From: Lumbricus terrestris
Lineage: Eukaryota > Annelida > Clitellata > Crassiclitellata > Lumbricidae
NCBI GenBank assembly: GCA_949752735.1
Contig: OX457050.1
Coordinates: 41,378,784 to 41,442,783 of the forward strand
Length of the DNA stretch: 64,000 bases
Direction: 5' to 3'
Shown here one piece after another: positions 30,709-41,099 of the stretch. How positions within the stretch are numbered: position 1 is the first letter of the stretch; every line of letters starts with the position of its first letter. A program made the position numbers and the translations under genes. Under the pieces are notes generated by a model. The model was not told where the DNA came from. It did not search any database and saw nothing but the letters and a program-made list of their open reading frames with translations.

Positions 30709-32094
30709 CTAGTAAAATTCCACATGGTCTGCAGAGGTAATTAAAGGTTCAACTTCTCCATCATTGCAATTCATACTATGGTCACTTGCTCCATGTCCAT
30801 GATCGTTCATTTGTTTGTTGCCAGCATCAGAGTCTATTTGCACCACTGCAGAGGTAATTAAAGGTTCAACTTCTCCATCATTGCAATTCATACTATGGTC
30901 ACTTGCTCCATGTCCATGATCGTTCATTTGTTTGTTGCCAGCATCAGAGTCTATTTGCACCACTGCAGAGGTAATTAAAGGTTCAACTTCTCCATCATTG
31001 CAATTCATACTCTGGACATTTTCTATGTTGCATTGTGTGTCATTCTCAACAGCAGACCTATACAGCATGTTTGGAAGATAAGCTTCCTGTGGAATTTGTT
31101 CCTCATTCAATGGAAATATTCCACAAGCCTTGAATCCGGATTTGATGTTATCAGGAGTAAGACCTCTTGTCCATGCTTTTGTCAACAAGCCACAAAAATT
31201 TGTGTGAGAAACGACAACACCTGGATAGTCATTCATGAGTTGCTGGCAAACGTCACCATAAGCGTTTTTCAGTGGCTTAAAAACCGTCCTGTCACAAGGT
31301 TGGAGCCAGTTGGAGGTATGAGCCGGCAATTCTACTATGTCGATCTGATTCGCAATTGCCATCTCAATGAGCTCCACAAAATTATGCGAATCATGACCAT
31401 CAAGTATGAGGACTTGTGGTCTATCGGTTCCAATGTTTGACAGGAAGGTTTGCTCAAACCAAAGTTTGGCTATTCCTTGCCGTGTCCAACCCTTTGCCGA
31501 AACACTCCACGTTGCTCCAGGCGGTGAGCTCTCCAGGTCAAACCCATGAAGTGCACGCTGAGTTTTTCCTTTTGCTATAATATGCGGTGGGATTTTTCCA
31601 CCAGCAGCATTTATACAGGCAATAATTGTTATAGTTTCTTTGTTGCCACTTGTGCGGCTCTGAATGTACCTGGCTCCTTTGTGAGCTACAACTCTCCTAG
31701 GTTTATGTTCGAGTTGCAGACCTGTCTCATCCATATTCCAAATATGGGCCGGAGAGTTGAGTAATTTCCTTTCACTTAACAATTCCTTTAATGCATGGAA
31801 GTATTTTCCAACTTTCACTTTGTCCATGCACATATGTCGAACTGAAGCAGTTCCTTCAGGACGACGTAGCCGAACATTTGTATTTCTTCTCTTCATCAGC
31901 TTCCACCATTTCTCTGATGGTTTGTCTTTCTTCAGTGCAATCTTATGTTTCCGTGCCAGTTGACCTGCATAGTCTAAAAATTGTTGTTTTCCAAACCCAA
32001 CACCAAGTGCAGCTCGGTTGGCAGCAAAGTCAACTAATTTTTTTTCCAGTTCATTACCAAACAAAGACTTTTCCCAGGCTTTGCTCCAATGCAC
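30709..32094 (-). CDS. pogo-like DDE transposase core (gene broken)
   Basis: The 461-aa frame contains a DDE_1-type transposase. An HTH/CENPB-like region is near the N terminus. The catalytic core has MDETG (Asp about 122), LDGHDSH (Asp about 232) and LQPCDRTVFKPLK (Asp about 268), giving a DD35D arrangement like pogo/Tigger relatives. A 39-aa segment (SMNCNDGEVEPLITSAVVQ...) is tandemly repeated nearly three times at the C-terminal end (117-bp repeats at 30730-31020). The upstream frame with the start Met is 32034-32306. The two overlap with a frameshift near 32100. The catalytic residues are intact but the gene has at least three frame breaks, so this copy is probably dead. Confidence 0.85.
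   Translation of the reverse strand: MHWSKAWEKSLFGNELEKKLVDFAANRAALGVGFGKQQFLDYAGQLARKHKIALKKDKPSEKWWKLMKRRNTNVRLRRPEGTASVRHMCMDKVKVGKYFHALKELLSERKLLNSPAHIWNMDETGLQLEHKPRRVVAHKGARYIQSRTSGNKETITIIACINAAGGKIPPHIIAKGKTQRALHGFDLESSPPGATWSVSAKGWTRQGIAKLWFEQTFLSNIGTDRPQVLILDGHDSHNFVELIEMAIANQIDIVELPAHTSNWLQPCDRTVFKPLKNAYGDVCQQLMNDYPGVVVSHTNFCGLLTKAWTRGLTPDNIKSGFKACGIFPLNEEQIPQEAYLPNMLYRSAVENDTQCNIENVQSMNCNDGEVEPLITSAVVQIDSDAGNKQMNDHGHGASDHSMNCNDGEVEPLITSAVVQIDSDAGNKQMNDHGHGASDHSMNCNDGEVEPLITSADHVEFY
30730..31020 (-). repeat. 117-bp tandem repeat inside the transposase gene
   Basis: Nearly identical 117-bp units, two full and one partial, in phase with the reading frame. They begin at GCAGAGGTAATTAAAGGTTC (30735, 30847 and 30965 region). 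The near-identity indicates recent duplication. Confidence 0.88.
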
Positions 32095-32306
32095 GTTTTC
32101 CCACTTGCAAGCTTCTGCAAAGTAGACCTAGGAACATTGAACTGCTTTGAAGCCTGCCGTTGACTCATTCCATTAAGAATGGCATCATGCGCAGCTTTCA
32201 TTTCCGCTTCGGTCCACTGGAAACGCTTGGATTTTTCACGTGGAACAACTTCACGATTTTTTCGTTTTGACTTTTCTCCACTCTTTTGTTTCTTTAACGG
32301 ATTCAT
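32034..32306 (-). CDS. N-terminal HTH part of the pogo-like transposase
   Basis: Starts MNPLKKQKSGEKSKRKNR, a basic stretch, followed by a psq-type helix-turn-helix: WTEAEMKAAHDAILNGMSQ and RQASKQFNVPRSTLQKLASG. This domain would bind the transposon ends. The frame ends shortly after the HTH. The rest of the protein continues in the overlapping frame that starts at 32094, so the first frameshift lies close to the Lys after LASG. Confidence 0.8.
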   Translation of the reverse strand: MNPLKKQKSGEKSKRKNREVVPREKSKRFQWTEAEMKAAHDAILNGMSQRQASKQFNVPRSTLQKLASGKTCIGAKPGKSLCLVMNWKKN

Positions 32307-32499
32307 TGTTCACCTGATAATGAAGGTAAAAATAGACAATGTAGGCCTAAATGTAAGAAACCATCTTTTCCTTGGTATAGGCCTATACCCAGTGGTCCTT
32401 AACGGGCTCCCCATAGAGCTGTGCCTGCAGCCTTGTGACTCTTTCTGACTAGTTCTGCACTAAGCCTAAAACTGTAGGCCTACTCTGGTCACGCTGTAG

Positions 32500-32575
32500 T
32501 CAGGAGCGCCTCTCAGTAGTTTCCATGAAGAGGGAGGCGCTATATAAATTCATGAATGAATAAATGGAAGACCCT
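32500..32575 (+). mobile_element. L2-like LINE 3' tail
   Basis: AGGAGCGCCTCTCAGTAG is followed by GGCGCTATATAAATTC and (ATGA)n-like sequence, the 3' tail of the L2-like family. Confidence 0.7.
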
Positions 32576-33153
32576 TAATCTTAGCCCCAACAACTAGCCT
32601 AACCAACTATCCATACAACAGTTGTGTGGAGTTTAACTATTTAATGGCCACCCTGATACCAATTAATGGCCATGGCCACTATTTAGTATCAACCCGGCCA
32701 CTATATGGTATCACCTCGGCCACTATATGGTATCAACCCGACCATTAAATGGTAAAATGCGGTCATTTGGAAAGAAATTAATTTAGAAATTCTTCTCATT
32801 TAACCAGCACACCGACTTTATATTTTTAAATAAAAGAATTAATCTGCTGTGGATCAAACATAACATAATAATAGTCAAACGAACCTGGCGAACGCTAAAT
32901 CTGATTGGATTTACAAATTGGACGAAGAAAAACAAGCAATATTTACGACTTTCCCAGCTGAAACTTTCGTAGCTCTGGAAACGAGGCTAACATCACGTGA
33001 TCACGAGAAGTATTTATTAAGATAGATACCCATGAAAATTGAAATCGAAAATGTAACAGCTGCTTATTTAGAAACCTCGTTGATGGTGAGATAAATGACA
33101 TTAAAAACTGGCCATTAAATGGTACGTGGCCACCAATAGGTTCAATTACCCTA

Positions 33154-33350
33154 GCTGTTCCACACCTCTGATCATACGGTACCTCGACCCGGACCACCAT
33201 GGACTACTCTTACGGACAACCCTTTTGACTCAACGCATTTGATCTTGATCCTATGGTAACTCGACCCGGACCACCTCGGACTACTCTCACGGACAACCCT
33301 CCTAACTCAACGCAGCGCTCGTGAATAAGCCGGTGCCCCGCGCTTGGCTT
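33154..33350 (+). mobile_element. L2-like LINE 3' UTR, continuation after the pogo insertion
   Basis: Two tandem versions of ACCTCGACCCGGACCACC are followed by CAACGCAGCGCTCGTGAATA. The last motif matches the L2 fragment at 22.7 kb, which shows that this piece and 28255-28834 belong to one LINE. Confidence 0.75.
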
Positions 33351-33454
33351 TCCAGTGGCGCTTTAGAAATTATGAGATTACGATTACGGTGTAGGTCACT
33401 AGGCTACATCGTGATGATCAGCAGCGTCTGATCCTGTGTGTTTATTCAGTACCT

Positions 33455-33568
33455 GAAATATTCACCAGATGGCTCGATATTACCTTCTCAACCCGGCTTT
33501 TACTTCAGATGAACGCTCGTCTGGATTCGCCGCCATTTTGTACGAATGGAAGGTAAAGACCGATTTGG
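33455..33568 (+). promoter_or_regulatory. CTCF-like/YY1-like block, copy 3
   Basis: ATATTCACCAGATGGCTCG, then GCCGCCATTTTGTACGAATG and the good splice-donor-like GGAAGGTAAAG. No ZNF gene follows directly. The block is cut after about 105 bp by a foldback element, and its continuation (GAGTTCCGTTTAAACTCG) appears at 34595. Confidence 0.5.
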
Positions 33569-33569
33569 T

Positions 33570-34591
33570 TATTGTTACTGACGTCTCGGTAGGAAGTAAA
33601 CAGTATGGCGGTCACAGATACACGCAGAATAGAGCGGCCTCAACTTCGGCGATCGATAGCCCAATGTTTCCGCGCGAAACATTGGGGTCCCGCTTCAGTC
33701 AGTGATGTTGTGTGAAGTAAGTAAGTAAGTGATGAAGGTATTTCTAGATCTGAAATAGAAGTCGGATTGGTACTATAATTTTAATTCACCTTTTTTTATT
33801 TTCCGCGTGTCGATGTAGGTTTCGTGTACGACCCACAGAAATAGAAATTCGATGAAAAATATTTCCTCACGAAGTAGAAGCGGGATTTAGCGCGTGAGGG
33901 TCGGTTAGGGCTCAGGTTAGGCGTCGTGAGGGTCGGTTAGGGTTAGTTTTAGGGTTAGTGCAGTCATTCTGCTGGATTGATGAAGAATAATTTTCAATGT
34001 AAAATTGATGAAAAAGATATACTGACAAAATAGAAACGGGATTTATCGAACAAATTCTTGTCTAAGCAGAAGCTGGATCGATTAAAATGGTTCTGGACAA
34101 ACTATAAGTTGGCGAAATTAAATCGGAGAAAAAGGTGAATTAAAATTATAGTACCGTCGGATTGATGAAAAACGCTTAAGTAATGGAAGCTGGATGATGG
34201 TATTCTTATATTTGAAATAGAAGCTGGGCTGACGAAAATAACAGGCGAGAAACAGAAGCTGGGTTAATAAAAAATAGTATAGCTTAGATTGAAGCAGGAT
34301 TGATTAAAATGTTTCCGATTAAATTGGATCTGGATTGATGAAAAATAATCATTATTGAAACAGTAGTTGTATTCATAAAACAGCTGATGCAATTGAAAAA
34401 GCTGGACTTTTACTTACTTACTTATTTTTGCCTGCTGTCTTATTGCACACTTGCCGTGTCTTTTGACCATTGACTATTAAGCGGAAACATTGGGCTATTG
34501 ATCGCCGGAGTTGAGACCGCTCTATTCTGCGTGTATCTGCGACCGCCATACTGTTTACTTCCTACCGAGACGTCAGTAACAATAACCTTCG
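33570..34591. mobile_element. Foldback element, GGTTATTGTTACTG family
   Basis: The arms 33570-33683 and 34481-34591 are inverse copies starting GGTTATTGTTACTGACGTC. The interior has the shared minisatellite (GAAATAGAAGCTGG...). A second element (33769-34155) is nested in it. It splits a CTCF/YY1-like block; no clean target duplication could be matched. Confidence 0.75.
33769..34155. mobile_element. Foldback element, GGTACTATAATTTT family, nested
   Basis: The inverted ends GGTACTATAATTTTAATTCA and TGAATTAAAATTATAGTACC match perfectly. The 8-bp target duplication gtcggatt lies at 33761-33768 and 34156-34163, inside a minisatellite unit of the host element. The interior has its own minisatellite units and a few GGTTAGGG-type motifs. 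Confidence 0.88.
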
Positions 34592-34646
34592 AGTTCCGTT
34601 TAAACTCGATTTTTTATTCTATAGCTGGCCATTTCTTAATTTTTAG

Positions 34647-34995
34647 GTAATATATCGTTTTAGCGTCGGTAATATTCGCCAGTTGCAGCATTGTTATTTT
34701 TAATCAATCCAACTTCTAGTTTGGCGAAAATCCTTTTCGATCCAGAATCATTTGATTTGCAGCTTCTGTTTAGGCAAGAATAAGTCTGATCAATCCCGCT
34801 TCTATTTCATCAGCAAATACTTTTCTTCAATATAACTTATTTAATTCAAAACTATTGTTAATCAATCCAGCTTCAATTTCAGCAGGATTGTTTTTATTAA
34901 TCTCGCTTCTATTTCATACAAATATTTTTCATCAATCCGACTTCTATTTATCAAAAATTATTTTCCTCAACCCGACTTGTGTTCGGCCAACGCTA
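34647..34995. mobile_element. GGTAATATATCG element, partial
   Basis: The left end GGTAATATATCGTTTTAGCG matches the 37.3-38.1-kb family. Inverted minisatellite units follow (CAATCCAACTTCTAGTTTGG, CAATCCCGCTTCTATTTC). The right end reaches only the inner motif GCCAACGCTAAAACCCATTA and then runs into a GC-rich segment (35000-35080), so the right terminus is missing. Confidence 0.6.
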
Positions 34996-35179
34996 AAACC
35001 CATTAACCCGGCGGGTTTTGGTCGAGGTTTCCCGACGGAAACCATACGGGTTAGCCCGCGAGCAGCGCCGGACAACCCAGTTCATACCCAGATGACTGAT
35101 AATGTATACCCAGAATGCAAATTGTACTCTAAGCTGTGTTTTACATGGTTCGACACACCAAAACAACCATTTTAGTCAT

Positions 35180-36290
35180 ATTTGCAGCATGTATTGAGTT
35201 TCATACATAATTTCAAAAGTCTTGCAACAAACTTAAAAATGACCAAATAAAATTGCTACATCCTTATTCAAACTCAAGCCAAAAGCTTTATATCTTGAGT
35301 TGGAATAAAGCTGGAGCAATTATTTTCTTCCATTTTGAATTTTGATGCAAAACTTTTAAAAACATGCATATAACTCAATATGTTGCAAAAACCACATTAA
35401 TGCATGCTGGTTTTGGAATCAAGCATAGCAAATTTTACAGTACACTAACTAAACTAAAATGAAATAGGCGCATTAAAATAGATTTTAAAATTCTGCTAAT
35501 GAAATGAAGCCAGGAGTATTTTAAACACATTTTTATAAGAAATTCCTGAAAAATTTAAAAACACGAACTTATGTTTTCATAAGTTAGTCTGGGTGGTATC
35601 CAACATAATCTTGATTTCTGCCTGGTCTACCAAACATCGTTAAAGCAATAAATAATCAACAATAGTTGTGAATGGCACCTCAGCTTACTCAACATTATTT
35701 ATCAACTTTATTAATTCAACATTAAAAATATTGATAATATCGAATAATGTTCAGTCTCTGTGAAAGGCGCAGATTTCAACTGCTGACTTCAGTGCGACAA
35801 TCCATGACATTTTCAAACCAAACAGGAAAACTGTCCTCGACAATTTCCTCGTGCTGTTAAAGGAATATTTTGCGTCACCACACCTGAATTTTTAAACATA
35901 TCAAACAAGTTTTATTTAACAAGTGACAGTAAAATTCACAGACATTGCAATTTGAAATTAGCTTTAAAAACTTGCTGTACCTTTTAAAAAGTTAAAGCCT
36001 TGAAAACCAATTTAAATAGTAAATGTCTCACATAATAATAATTTCAACACATGAAATAGGCTCAAGGGATAAATTACTGGTCATCTCTCATATCATATGC
36101 AGGATGGCTTGCAATGGATATCATTCCCAATGCGGATTGCCTACAGGGTCTGAGCATCTGCTAGGAGCGGGTGCATTGATGGACCGGCCCCGTGTCTGTA
36201 AGAACACTGTTGTTCCACCTCAATCCGACTTGTATTCAAGCAACGCTGAAACCCATGCAATGGTCAATGAATTACGACCTTAAAATACAC
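35180..36290. other. AT-rich interval, nothing recognised
   Basis: No coding frame, RNA gene or repeat family is recognisable. Small open frames (for example 36023-36283) lack any domain. Confidence 0.4.
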
Positions 36291-36294
36291 GTTT

Positions 36295-36690
36295 ACCACG
36301 AATTTTAAAGGGACTAGCATTGTCCTGGGTATGACGTTAAACTGCAGCCCGTCCTGGGTATGACGTTAAACTGCAGCCCGTCCTGGGTTTGACGTTAAAC
36401 TGCAGTCGGCAGGTCTTGGGCATGACGTGAATCTGCATCCGGCTATGGGTTAGCCTAAAACAACCCCCTGCTCCTGCAGGGTATGGGACGAGGTGGTATG
36501 GCGGTATGTTCTCGAATCTACCTCAAGCCACTGCGTAGCGACCTTGGACAAGTTGCTCACCCATAGTTGTCTCGGAGGAAGGCAATGACAAACCACCTCT
36601 GTATCCTGCCAAGAAAACCATCATGGCGAGAGGCGAAAGTCGCTTGTCATGGTGGTCGCTAGGGCTCTACGAGCCGAAAGCACTAACTAA
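36295..36690 (+). repeat. Unclassified interspersed repeat with 29-bp tandem units
   Basis: Three tandem units of GTCCTGGGTATGACGTTAAA plus CTGCAGCCC lie at 36325-36410. A moderately GC-rich segment follows with GAGGAAGGCAATGACAAACC and GAGCCGAAAGCACTAACTAA. The texture (short, GC-richer than its surroundings, ending in a simple repeat) suggests the end of a retroelement or a SINE, but I cannot place it in a family. Confidence 0.45.
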
Positions 36691-36899
36691 CTAAGCATTG
36701 TAGATGATAAAAATGTAATCCCAAAGATTGCGTGTGCCAGTACATGTAAACAGCTATGGCCACACAAGAAATCCAAATAGATCGCTGCGGTATTAGTCTC
36801 AATTTTTTATGTACTCCTATTTGTGCAAATTTTCCCCTATTTTTAATTTTATTAACCTGACCGTAGTTGCTTAGATCTCGCATTGATTACTTACTTACT

Positions 36900-37316
36900 G
36901 AGCGCATTGTATCATGGGATCCGGCTCATAGGTCGTAGCGCTCTATATTAGTTAAGTCGTTGGCAATCATATTGTTTTGTATACAGGCACCGTGAGGCAC
37001 GCAGTCTTCGAGATTCCCGGCAAAAGCATTCAGTGCACACCGGGCAGAGTTTAGGGCCGATATGATTAACAAATATAGCAGTTCCACCTATAAAAGGTGA
37101 ACTTAAACACATGGACACGCAGCAATGCATAAACCAATCGAGGCCGAACCTGTTTTACTCTAACCCACGCGCGTGGTGTCCATAACCCTAACCCAATCTC
37201 CGTAACGCCTAGTCGTATTCCGACCAAAACTAGACGCAGCATTTACCTAAAGTGTTGATATTGACAAGTATATTTTTGGCGCAATAAATAAAACGTAATC
37301 TTACCTTCAACATAAA
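36900..37316. other. Interval without recognised gene
   Basis: Contains short open frames only. Nothing can be assigned. Confidence 0.3.
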
Positions 37317-37324
37317 CAAATCCC

Positions 37325-38109
37325 GGTAATCTATCACTTTAGCGTCGGTAATTATTCGCCCGTATATGCAGTTTTATTTTTAACCAGTCCAACTTCTAGT
37401 TTGGCGAGAATAATTTTCATCGATCCAGCTTCTGTTTAGGCAAGAATTTGTTTGAACTATCCCGCTTCTATTTCGTCAGCAAATATTTTTATCAATAACA
37501 CTTTTATTTAATTTAAAAATTATTGTTCATCAATCCAGCTTCAATTTCAGAAAGATTGTTTTCATTAAGGTAATCTACCCTTTTAGCGTCGGTAATTATT
37601 TGCCATTGCATGGGTTTTAGCGTTGGTCGAACACAAGTCGGTTTAAGGAAAATAATTATTGATAAATAGAAGTCGGATTGATGAAAATAATTTGTATGAA
37701 ATAGAAGCGAGATTAATGAAAACAATCCTGCTGAAATTGAAGCTGGATTGATGAACAATAATTTTGAATTAAATAAAAGTTATATTGAAGAAAAGTATTT
37801 GCTGACGAAATAGAAGCGGGATTGATCAGACTAATTATTGCCTAAACAGAAGCTGGATCGATGAAAAGTATTTTCACCAAACTAGAAGTTGGATTGATTA
37901 AAAATAGCAATGCTGCAACTAGCGAATAATTACCGACGCTAAAAGGGTAGATTACCTTCATTAATCCCTGTTCTATGTGAATAGAAATTATTTTCCTCAA
38001 TCCCGCTTCTTTTTCGAAAGAATTCTTTTCGTCAATCCAACTTGCATTCTGCTAACACTGAAACCCATGCAATGGCGAATAATTTCCGACGCTAAAGTGC
38101 TATTTTACC
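37325..38109. mobile_element. Foldback element, GGTAATCTATCAC family, outer copy
   Basis: The left end is GGTAATCTATCACTTTAGCG. The right end CGCTAAAGTGCTATTTTACC is its inverse with few differences. The 8-bp target duplication caaatccc lies at 37317-37324 and 38110-38117. The second inner motif GTCGGTAATTATTCGCC is inverted at both ends. The minisatellite core (CAATCCAGCTTC and inverse) is split by a nested copy of the same family at 37569-37956. Confidence 0.88.
37569..37956. mobile_element. Foldback element, GGTAATCTACCC family, nested in its own relative
   Basis: The ends GGTAATCTACCCTTTTAGCG and CGCTAAAAGGGTAGATTACC are perfect inverses. The 8-bp target duplication ttcattaa lies at 37561-37568 and 37957-37964. 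It contains about eight minisatellite units. Its ends are better matched than those of the host copy, as expected for the younger insertion. Confidence 0.92.
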
Positions 38110-38620
38110 CAAATCCCAATCTCCAAAAACTCGTGCATTCGAAACGGCACACAAAATGGCGTCGGAATAAACCAAATGCGGCTATACCGGTAGAGTCGGT
38201 AGACGGCGACAAGCTCGCGGGGTGCACCAGAAGGTTCACGGCCGGAAACCGCGTTGATAACCCGTCAGAAAACCGCACCGGATACCCGGGGAAAAACGGT
38301 AAGGGTCCCGTGAGTGCGTGTTTGCTGGGTTGCCCGTACGGGGCCCGTATGGCAGCCCGTATGGGACCCGTAAGGTTCCCGAATTGGCTGGGTTGCTGGG
38401 TCATCACTTTATCCATAAATTATGCCTCGTTTGTGCAATATTATTGTTCTATAGTTTTTGCATTCCATCAGGTTACTCATTTTTGTAGGCCCTACTGTCA
38501 AGATAGATTTTGCCCACACCTCTGGAATCTTTCCTTGCCTCCATATTTGGCTGCGTATTTTAATTTGTTTATTATAGTCTAGTTTAGTTATAAATTAGCG
38601 AATTTGTGGATATAGAATCT

Positions 38621-38712
38621 GATATTCACTAGATGGCAGTACACACTTTTTGACGCTAGCTTTCATTGCACCAGAATACCCGTCTAGTGTCGCTCGCCAT
38701 TTTGCATGGATG
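38621..38712 (+). promoter_or_regulatory. CTCF-like/YY1-like block, copy 4
   Basis: GATATTCACTAGATGGCAGT, then CTCGCCATTTTGCATGGATG. It stops abruptly at an L2 LINE tail (ATGTAATGTAATG) that begins at 38713, so the rest of the block is lost. No ZNF gene follows nearby. Confidence 0.5.
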
Positions 38713-39465
38713 TAATGTAATGTAATGTAAATCTTCGAGAATTTCTCAGCGCCCACAAAAGCCACGTCAGGGAGACCAGCTTATATGGTTCCACGACAAC
38801 TGGTCTACCGACAACTCGTCTACCGACAACTCGTCTCCGGACAATTGGTCTAACGACAACTGGTCTACAGACGAATAGTATTGATGAAATAGAAGCTGGA
38901 ATTATGACAATTGTTTTTTTTTAGCTTAAATGGAAGCTGGATCGATGATTTTATTCATGTATTTCGACATGTATCTAGCTTCTACTTCAGATCTAAAAGT
39001 ACCTTCATCCAGCTTCTATTTCTCACCCGTTTTTTTCGTCAATCCAGCTTCTATTTCAGATATAAAAAATACCCTCATCCAACTTCCATTACTTAAGCGT
39101 TTTATCATCAATCCAGCTTCTATTTCAGATCAAGAAATACTTTCATCGAGCTTTTATTTCTCATATTTTATTTTCACCAATCCAGCTTCTATTTCACCTG
39201 TAAAAGAGCCATCATCCAGATTCCATTTCTCTTTCGTTTTTTCATCAATCCAACCTCCATTTCACCTGTAAAAACTTTCATTCAGCTTCCATTAATTTTC
39301 TCAAGCGCTGGATCAGTTGTCTGTAGACCAGTTGTCGTAGACGAATTGTCCGGAGACCACTTGTCGTTAGACGAGTTGTCGGTAGACGAGTTGTCGTGAC
39401 ACCGCTTATATACCGGCGCTATATCAAATCAAGTCCGCAATAGCCAGAGCTGCCGTTTTCGTTCC
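38713..39465 (-). mobile_element. L2-like LINE 3' end with (TTACA)n tail, interrupted
   Basis: 38713-38786 and 39404-39465 together match 63612-63752 almost exactly: (ATGTA)n tail, AATTTCTCAGCGCCCACAAA, AGGGAGACCAGCTTAT, then CCGGCGCTATATCAAATC and AGCTGCCGTTTTCGTTCC. The foldback element 38787-39403 is inserted in the middle and another begins at 39466. Confidence 0.85.
38787..39403. mobile_element. Foldback element, GACAACTGGTCTACC-iteron family
   Basis: Starts GGTTCCACGACAACTGGTCT and ends with AGACGAGTTGTCGTGACACC. Each end has five 15-bp iterons GACAACTSGTCTACC. The 8-bp target duplication gcttatat lies at 38779-38786 and 39404-39411. The homologous LINE at 63.69 kb shows the unoccupied site. 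The core is the shared minisatellite (CAATCCAGCTTCTATTTCA). Confidence 0.93.
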
Positions 39466-39920
39466 GGTGTAAAGGTTTCAAATTACCCCCTCCTAAACAT
39501 TATGCCCCGGTAACTTGGAACCGGTTTCAGATTACCCCCCGGAAACTAGATTTGCATCAATCATCGCATTTATTGCAGTAAATAAATCAGAAAAATCATC
39601 CCGCTTTTTGTTTTGGTCTGAAGAATTTCATCCGTCATCCCACTTCGTGGTTTGCTATCAATATTTTTATCCGAAAAAAATAATAGCCCCGAAGCCATTT
39701 TCTCCATGTAAACTTCAGCGGCGAATAGTATTTTAGTTACAGATGAAAATCTTGATAACAAACCACGAAGTGGGATGACGGATGAAAATCTTCAGACCAA
39801 AACAAAAAGCGGGATGAATTTTTTGATAATTTCAGTGCAATAAATGCGATGATTGATGCAATTTGCAGTCTGCAGGGGGGGGGTAATGTTTAGGAGGGGG
39901 TAATCTGAAACCTTTACACC
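39466..39920. mobile_element. Foldback element, GGTGTAAAGG/TTACCCCC family, copy 1
   Basis: Starts GGTGTAAAGGTTTCAAATTA and ends with TCTGAAACCTTTACACC. Almost the whole element is an inverted repeat (GTCATCCCACTTCGTGG and its inverse 100 bp later), so it can form a near-perfect hairpin. Subterminal C-rich motifs read GTTTCAGATTACCCCCC. Confidence 0.85.
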
Positions 39921-41068
39921 GGTGTAAAGGTTTCAAGTTACCCCCTCCTAAACATTACCCCCCGGTAACTTGAAACCGGTTTCAGATTACCGGGGGGGGG
40001 GGGGTAATCTGAAACCGGTTTCAAGTTACCCTCGGGGATAATCTAAAACCGGATTCATCCTACCCCCTACGGTTTCAGGTTACCCCCATACAATGCATTC
40101 GTCCAGCTTCCATTTCACCTCTAGAGAACCTTCACCCAACTTCCATTTCTCAACCAGAGGACCTTAATCCAGCTTCCATCTCTCAAGCGTTGTTTTCGTC
40201 AATCCAGCTTCTATTTCACCTCTAGAGAACCTTCATCCAGCTTCCCTTTATCAAGCCTTGTTTTCGTCAATCCAACTTCTATTTCACCTACAGAGAACCT
40301 TCATCCAGCTTTCATTTCTCAAACGTTGTTTTCGTCGATCAAGCTTCTGAGTTTTTTATGTCTAACACTTAGTTAAATGGATTGACGAAAACAACTTTTG
40401 TGAAATGGAAGCTTGATGAAGGTTCTCTGTAGGTGAAATGTAAACTGGATGAAGGTTCTCTGTATGTGAAATGGAAGCTGGATAGAGGTTCTCTTTGGGT
40501 GAAATAGAAGCTGAATGAAGGTTGTCTGTAGGTGAAATGGAAGCTGGATGAATCTTCTTTGTAGGTGAAATGGAAGCTGGATGAAGGTTCTTTGTAGGTG
40601 AAATGGAAGCTGGATGAAGGTTCTCTGTAGGTGAAATAGAAGTTGGATGAAGGTTCTCTGTAGGTGAAATGGAAGCTGGATGAAGGTTCTCTGTAGGTGA
40701 AATGGAAGTTGGATGAAGGTTGTCTGTAGGTGAAATGGAAGCTGGATGAAGGTTCTCTGGAGTTGAAATGGAAGCTGGATGAAGGTTCTCTGTAGTTGAA
40801 ATGGAAGCTGCATTGACGAAAACGACGCTTGAGAAATGGAAACTGGATGAAGGATCTCTCTCTGTAGTTGAAATGGAAGCTGGATGAAGGTTATCTATAT
40901 GTGAAATGGAAGCTGGATATACGGAATTCATTCGGAATTCAGGGGGGTAACCTGAAACCGGGGGTAGGATGAAACCGGTTTCAAATTACCCCTAGGGGGT
41001 AATCTCAAACCGGTTTCAAGTTACCGGGGGGTAATGTTTAGGAGGGGGTAATTTGAAACCTTTACACC
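39921..41068. mobile_element. Foldback element, GGTGTAAAGG/TTACCCCC family, copy 2
   Basis: It directly abuts copy 1, forming the perfect palindrome CTTTACACCGGTGTAAAG at the junction, and ends TTTGAAACCTTTACACC. Inner iterons GGTTTCAAGTTACCCC and GGTAATCTGAAACCGG alternate at both ends. The core is the 33-bp form of the minisatellite, about 15 units at 40380-40920 plus inverted units at 40100-40340. Confidence 0.85.
40380..40920 (-). repeat. 33-bp minisatellite array
   Basis: About 15 tandem copies of GGTGAAATGGAAGCTGGATG plus AAGGTTCTCTGTA. The unit is a multiple of three and stop-free on the minus strand, which creates artificial frames of 189 and 146 codons (repeats of HPASISPTENL and RTFIQLPFHLQ). 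These should not be annotated as genes. Confidence 0.95.
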
Positions 41069-41099
41069 GGTATGGGCTTCCCTTGACTCTGCTTGACTA

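Larger units (their letters stand above)
28837..33151. mobile_element. pogo-like DNA transposon, 4.3 kb
   Basis: The termini are GGGTAATTGTACCATTTAG at the left and its inverse-like CCAATAGGTTCAATTACCC at the right. It is flanked by TA on both sides (28835-28836 and 33152-33153), as expected for Tc1/mariner-pogo. Several palindromic subterminal copies of CCATTTAATGGCCAC or CCACTATATGGTATC occur at 28.85-29.09 kb and 32.64-33.13 kb and are likely transposase sites. A broken DDE transposase gene lies in the middle on the minus strand. An L2 3' tail (32500-32575) is inside, so it has received at least one further insertion. Confidence 0.88.

Noticed and set aside
28837..33151. The pogo-like transposase as the enzyme that moves the foldback elements
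   Set aside because: It makes TA duplications and has different ends, whereas the foldback elements have 8-9-bp duplications and GG...CC ends.
33885..33960. Interstitial telomere-like GGTTAGGG motifs
   Set aside because: Only a few imperfect copies in a transposon interior; no regular TTAGGG array.
40362..40931. 189- and 146-codon minus-strand frames with HPASISPTENL-type repeats
   Set aside because: They are produced by the stop-free 33-bp minisatellite unit; period, not selection, keeps them open.
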